Shown here one piece after another: positions 61,367-64,000 of a DNA stretch of 64,000 nt. The DNA is taken from NCBI GenBank assembly GCA_963813725.1, contig CAWFAI010000003.1, positions 24,031-88,030 of the forward strand. The letters are read 5' to 3'. The notes under the pieces are model-generated. The model ran no database searches. It worked only from the letters and a program-made list of their open reading frames with translations, and was not told where the DNA came from. The translations under genes were made by a program, and so were the position numbers. Numbering within the stretch: position 1 is the stretch's first letter; every line of letters begins with the position of its first letter. The DNA is from VGBV01 sp963813725. GTDB lineage: Bacteria > Actinomycetota > Thermoleophilia > Solirubrobacterales > 70-9.

Positions 61367-62407
61367 ATGTCCGAATCCGGCAGCACCCTCGAGACGTTCT
61401 CGCGCGACGCGCAAGCCGCCGCGCCGGCCACACGCGTCAGCCTCTCGCGCGTCGGCGTCACCGGCGTCGAGAAGGTGATCCGCGTCTGCGGGAGCCAGAG
61501 CGGCAACGGCTCGGCCGCCGACCGTAACCTCGACGCCGGCACCTACCACGCCGAGCTGGAGTGCTTCGTGGACCTCAACCCCGAGCAGGCCGGCGTCCAC
61601 ATGTCCCGCTTCGAGGAGGTCGTGAACGAGGCCATCGACCAGGTGGTCCTGAGCGAGTCGCTGCGCGCCGAGGGCCTCGCCGCCCACATCGCCGAGCGCG
61701 TCCGCGAGCGCCAGGGAGGCCTGCGCGCCGAGGTCCGCATCGCCGCCCGCTACCCCGAGACCAAGCCCGCGCCGGTCAGCGAGATCCCGACGCAGGAGAT
61801 CTACACCCTGTTCGGGACCGCCGTCTCCTCCGAGCGAGGCACCCGCACGCTCACCGGCGTCGAGGCCCAGGGCATGACCGCCTGTCCCTGCGCCCAGGGT
61901 CTGGTCGAGGAGGGCGCCCGCGAGCGGCTCGCCGCCCACGGCTACTCCCCCGAGCAGATCGACGAGATCGTCGAGACGGTCCCGCTCGCCACCCACAACC
62001 AGCGCGGCATCGGCCGCCTCTACATCGGCCGCCCCGAGGGCTCCGGCGTCGACATCGACGCCCGCGACCTGCTGGCGATCGTCGAGTCATCCATGTCCAG
62101 CGAGATCTACGAGCTGATGAAGCGCTCCGACGAGCGCGCCGTGGTCGAGAAGGCCCATGCCAACCCCCGTTTCGTCGAGGACTGCGTACGGGAGATGATC
62201 CGCCGCGTCGCCGACGCCTACCCCGACCTCGCCCCCGAGGCGTTCGTGCAGGCCCGCCAGGAGAACCTGGAGACGATCCACCGCCACAACGTCGTAGCGG
62301 AGCGGTACGGCCTGATCTCCGAGATCACGGCCGAGCTGGAGAGCGAGCAGCACTCCCGCCACCACACGACGATGCGCGAGTGGCTCGAATTTCCCGTCGC
62401 CGGCTGA
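61367..62407 (+). CDS. GTP cyclohydrolase, FolE2/MptA (type IB) family
   Basis: 346 residues from ATG 61367. Type IB cyclohydrolases open GTP for pterin or folate synthesis and use a non-zinc metal. Motifs: FVDLNPEQAGVHMSRFEEVV, TLTGVEAQGMTACPCAQGLV (the metal-site Cys region) and LATHNQRGIGRLYIG. The CPCAQ form and overall length look closer to the archaeal MptA branch than to typical bacterial FolE2. Longer in-frame sequence upstream overlaps the sigma gene's start region and is not supported. Confidence 0.88.
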   Translation: MSESGSTLETFSRDAQAAAPATRVSLSRVGVTGVEKVIRVCGSQSGNGSAADRNLDAGTYHAELECFVDLNPEQAGVHMSRFEEVVNEAIDQVVLSESLRAEGLAAHIAERVRERQGGLRAEVRIAARYPETKPAPVSEIPTQEIYTLFGTAVSSERGTRTLTGVEAQGMTACPCAQGLVEEGARERLAAHGYSPEQIDEIVETVPLATHNQRGIGRLYIGRPEGSGVDIDARDLLAIVESSMSSEIYELMKRSDERAVVEKAHANPRFVEDCVREMIRRVADAYPDLAPEAFVQARQENLETIHRHNVVAERYGLISEITAELESEQHSRHHTTMREWLEFPVAG

Positions 62408-62452
62408 CCCAGCAGGAATCGCCGGCCGATCTGCGGCGCAAGGCCTGACCCC

Positions 62453-63040
62453 TCAGGCCTTCTGCGCCTTCTGGGCCTTCTGGGCCTTCTGGGCCTTCTG
62501 GGCCCGCTGCGCCTCCGAGACCATCCGCCGGAACCCGAAGAAGTAGTCCACCCCGCTGATCACCGTGGCCGCCACGGCCGCGTAGACCAGGATGTCGACG
62601 CCCAGCGGCGCCGGGTCGGTCGCGATCAGGGCGATGATCGCCGCGATCTGAAGGATCGTCTTCACCTTGCCGAGCCAGCTCGCCTGGATCACGACGCCCT
62701 GTTCGGCGGCGACGGCGCGCAGGCCCGTCACCGCGAACTCGCGGGCGATGATCACCATCGCCACCCAGGCCTCGAGCCGTCCCAGCGAGACCAGCGAGAC
62801 CAGCGCGGCCGTCACCAGCAGCTTGTCGGCCAGGGGGTCCATCAGCTTCCCGAAGGTCGTGATCTCGCCGCGGTTGCGCGCGATCCAGCCGTCGAGCCCA
62901 TCCGTCAGCGCCGCCAGCGCGAACACCCCCGCGGCGATCGCGTCCCCGTTCGGCGTCTCGTCGAGCAGCGCGACGACGACCACCGGCACCAGCAGGATGC
63001 GCAGCAGCGTCAGCGTGTTCGGCAGGTTGAGCGAGAACAC
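62453..63040 (-). CDS. pgsA: CDP-diacylglycerol-glycerol-3-phosphate 3-phosphatidyltransferase
   Basis: 195 residues with about four to five membrane helices. The CDP-alcohol phosphotransferase signature DGLDGWIARNRGEITTFGKLMDPLADKL has all required Asp/Gly/Arg positions. It makes phosphatidylglycerol phosphate. The C-terminus ends in five AQK repeats after AQR, encoded by a 9-bp tandem repeat. The start GTG/ATG near 63040 precedes NLPNTLTLLRILLVP. Confidence 0.93.
   Translation of the reverse strand: MFSLNLPNTLTLLRILLVPVVVVALLDETPNGDAIAAGVFALAALTDGLDGWIARNRGEITTFGKLMDPLADKLLVTAALVSLVSLGRLEAWVAMVIIAREFAVTGLRAVAAEQGVVIQASWLGKVKTILQIAAIIALIATDPAPLGVDILVYAAVAATVISGVDYFFGFRRMVSEAQRAQKAQKAQKAQKAQKA
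62457..62501. repeat. 9-bp tandem repeat in the pgsA 3' end
   Basis: Five units of GCCTTCTGG (first unit ends in C) followed by a degenerate unit. They encode the AQK tail of PgsA, and copy number may vary between strains. Confidence 0.9.
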
Positions 63041-63081
63041 CCACGCGCAGAATAGGCGGGCCGGCGACCGTCACCGCGCCC

Positions 63082-63768
63082 TCAGCGCGCCGCCATCACC
63101 CGCGCCCGGGCCAGGACCGCGTCGATCATCGGCTCGGTCAGCTTGCCGGTGAAGGTGTTCTGCTGGCTCGGGTGAAAGCAGCCGAGCAGCGCGAACGAGC
63201 GGGACGTCCTCGGCCGCGGCACCTCGATCGACGCCTCGGCCCCGTGGCCGAACCTGGGCCTGGGCCGCGGCAGCTCCGCTCCCAGAGCGGCCAGCGCACG
63301 GAGCGCTCCGTCCCACGCGTACGAGCCGAGCGCCACCAGCACCCTCGCCCCACCCAGCAGCGCCAGCTCGCGCTCTAGATAGGGCAGGCAGTTGTCGCGC
63401 TCGGACGGGGTCGGCCGGTTGGCCGGCGGCGGGCAGCGGTTGACCGCGGTCACGTAGGCGCCGGTCAGCTTGAGACCGTCGCCGCGGTGCTCGGAGACCG
63501 GCTGGTTCGCCAGCCCGGCGCGGTGGAGCGCGGCGTAGAGCCAGTCACCTGAGCGGTCTCCGGTGAACACCCGCCCGGTGCGGTTGGCGCCGTTCGCCGC
63601 TGGGGCCAGACCGACGACCACGATCGCGGCCCGCCGGTCGCCGAAGCCGGGCACCGGCCGGCCCCAGTATCCCTGGCCGCGAAAGCGGCGCGGCGGATCG
63701 GCCGCCACCGCCTCGCGCCACGCGACCAGCCGGGGACAGCGCCGGCACTCGACGATCTCGCCTTCCAG
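63082..63768 (-). CDS. Uracil-DNA glycosylase, family 5 (UDGb), iron-sulfur type
   Basis: About 228 residues. It removes uracil and other deaminated bases from DNA. Motif A is GLAPAANGANRTGRVFTGD and motif B is CFHPSQQNTFTGKLT, both family 5. The similarity extends upstream of ATG 63708 (VECRRCPRLVAWREAVAADP), supplying the first two cysteines of the 4Fe-4S site; the others are in NRCPPPANRPTPSERDNC. The true start is therefore upstream, but no ATG, GTG or TTG is evident before the overlapping lipoprotein stop. CTG 63768 is used only as a nominal boundary. Confidence 0.88.
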   Translation of the reverse strand: MEGEIVECRRCPRLVAWREAVAADPPRRFRGQGYWGRPVPGFGDRRAAIVVVGLAPAANGANRTGRVFTGDRSGDWLYAALHRAGLANQPVSEHRGDGLKLTGAYVTAVNRCPPPANRPTPSERDNCLPYLERELALLGGARVLVALGSYAWDGALRALAALGAELPRPRPRFGHGAEASIEVPRPRTSRSFALLGCFHPSQQNTFTGKLTEPMIDAVLARARVMAAR

Positions 63769-63787
63769 CCGGCGCCAGGAGTCCCGC

Positions 63788-64000
63788 TCAGTAGCCGAGC
63801 CCGCTGCTCCCGCCCGAGTCGTCGTCCCCGCCGGATCCGCTGTTCGAGCCCGAGCCTCCGGAGTCGTCGCCGGACTCCGTCGTCGTCTCCTCGGTGGTCG
63901 TCTCCTCGGTCTCGGTCGTCTCGGTCTCGGTGGTCACGCTCTCGACCTCCTCGACCGTCGTGGTCGAATCGTCGTCGTCATCGCCGCACGCGGCGACGCC
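63788..64000 (-). CDS. Probable lipoprotein, C-terminal part (truncated by window edge)
   Basis: Open frame from the window end to the stop at 63790-63788. It begins VAACGDDDD, the end of a lipobox (cleavage before Cys), followed by Thr/Glu-rich TTETETTETEETTTEE and Gly/Ser/Asp-rich low complexity to SSGLGY. It looks like a short, surface-anchored Thr/Ser/Asp-rich lipoprotein. The stop overlaps the beginning of the UDG frame. Confidence 0.55.
   Translation of the reverse strand, partial: GVAACGDDDDDSTTTVEEVESVTTETETTETEETTTEETTTESGDDSGGSGSNSGSGGDDDSGGSSGLGY

Overview
This is a high-GC window of about 64 kb that reads as the central translation and transcription locus of an actinobacterium. 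The organism is probably a member of class Thermoleophilia (Solirubrobacterales-like). That placement is inferred from overall GC, gene order and protein style, not from a search. From right to left on the minus strand runs the classical superoperon array: rpmG-secE-nusG-rplK-rplA, rplJ-rplL, rpoB-rpoC, rpsL-rpsG, fusA, tuf, the S10/spc block (rpsJ to secY-adk-map), then rpmJ-rpsM-rpsK-rpsD-rpoA-rplQ and truA. Many neighbours overlap by 1-8 nt, so the block is translationally coupled. infA, normally between map and rpmJ, is not seen.

The array is opened at five operon seams by accessory genes, mostly on the opposite strand. At truA|rplQ there are two tandem small membrane proteins and an SRPBCC protein. 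At rpmJ|map there are LtrA, a two-domain VOC protein with a divergent WYL regulator, a PaiB-like flavoprotein and a DUF1905 protein. At fusA|rpsG there is a pair of related membrane proteins. At rpsL|rpoC there are a HAD protein, a small membrane protein and a DUF5701 protein. At rplA|rplJ there are a glycosyltransferase, a WbqC-like protein, a NeuD-like acetyltransferase and a sulfatase-like protein. Two seams carry internally deleted copies of the adjacent housekeeping gene: a map fragment at 15.5 kb and an rplJ leader plus 5' end at 49.0-49.3 kb.

Left flank (1-8 kb): ammonium transporter (truncated by the window edge), patatin-like lipase, PBP4-type carboxypeptidase, RTX-like secreted protein, ligA, surE and truA. 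Right flank (54.5-64 kb): collagen-like secreted protein, small DNA-binding protein, a structured-RNA candidate, acyl-CoA dehydrogenase, PhoD-type phosphatase, tRNA-Thr and tRNA-Tyr, a primary-type sigma factor, a GTP cyclohydrolase of the FolE2/MptA type, pgsA, a family 5 uracil-DNA glycosylase and the end of a lipoprotein gene.

Two global features stand out. First, many translation proteins (uS5, uL5, uS17, uL22, uL10, uL1, uL3, SecE, RpoB, RpoC) carry long low-complexity acidic or Lys/Ala-rich extensions or insertions. Second, many genes, including the essential rplB and rpoC, are split by single-base frame changes. These are most simply assembly or sequencing indels, so several CDS here are reported as reconstructed across frames.
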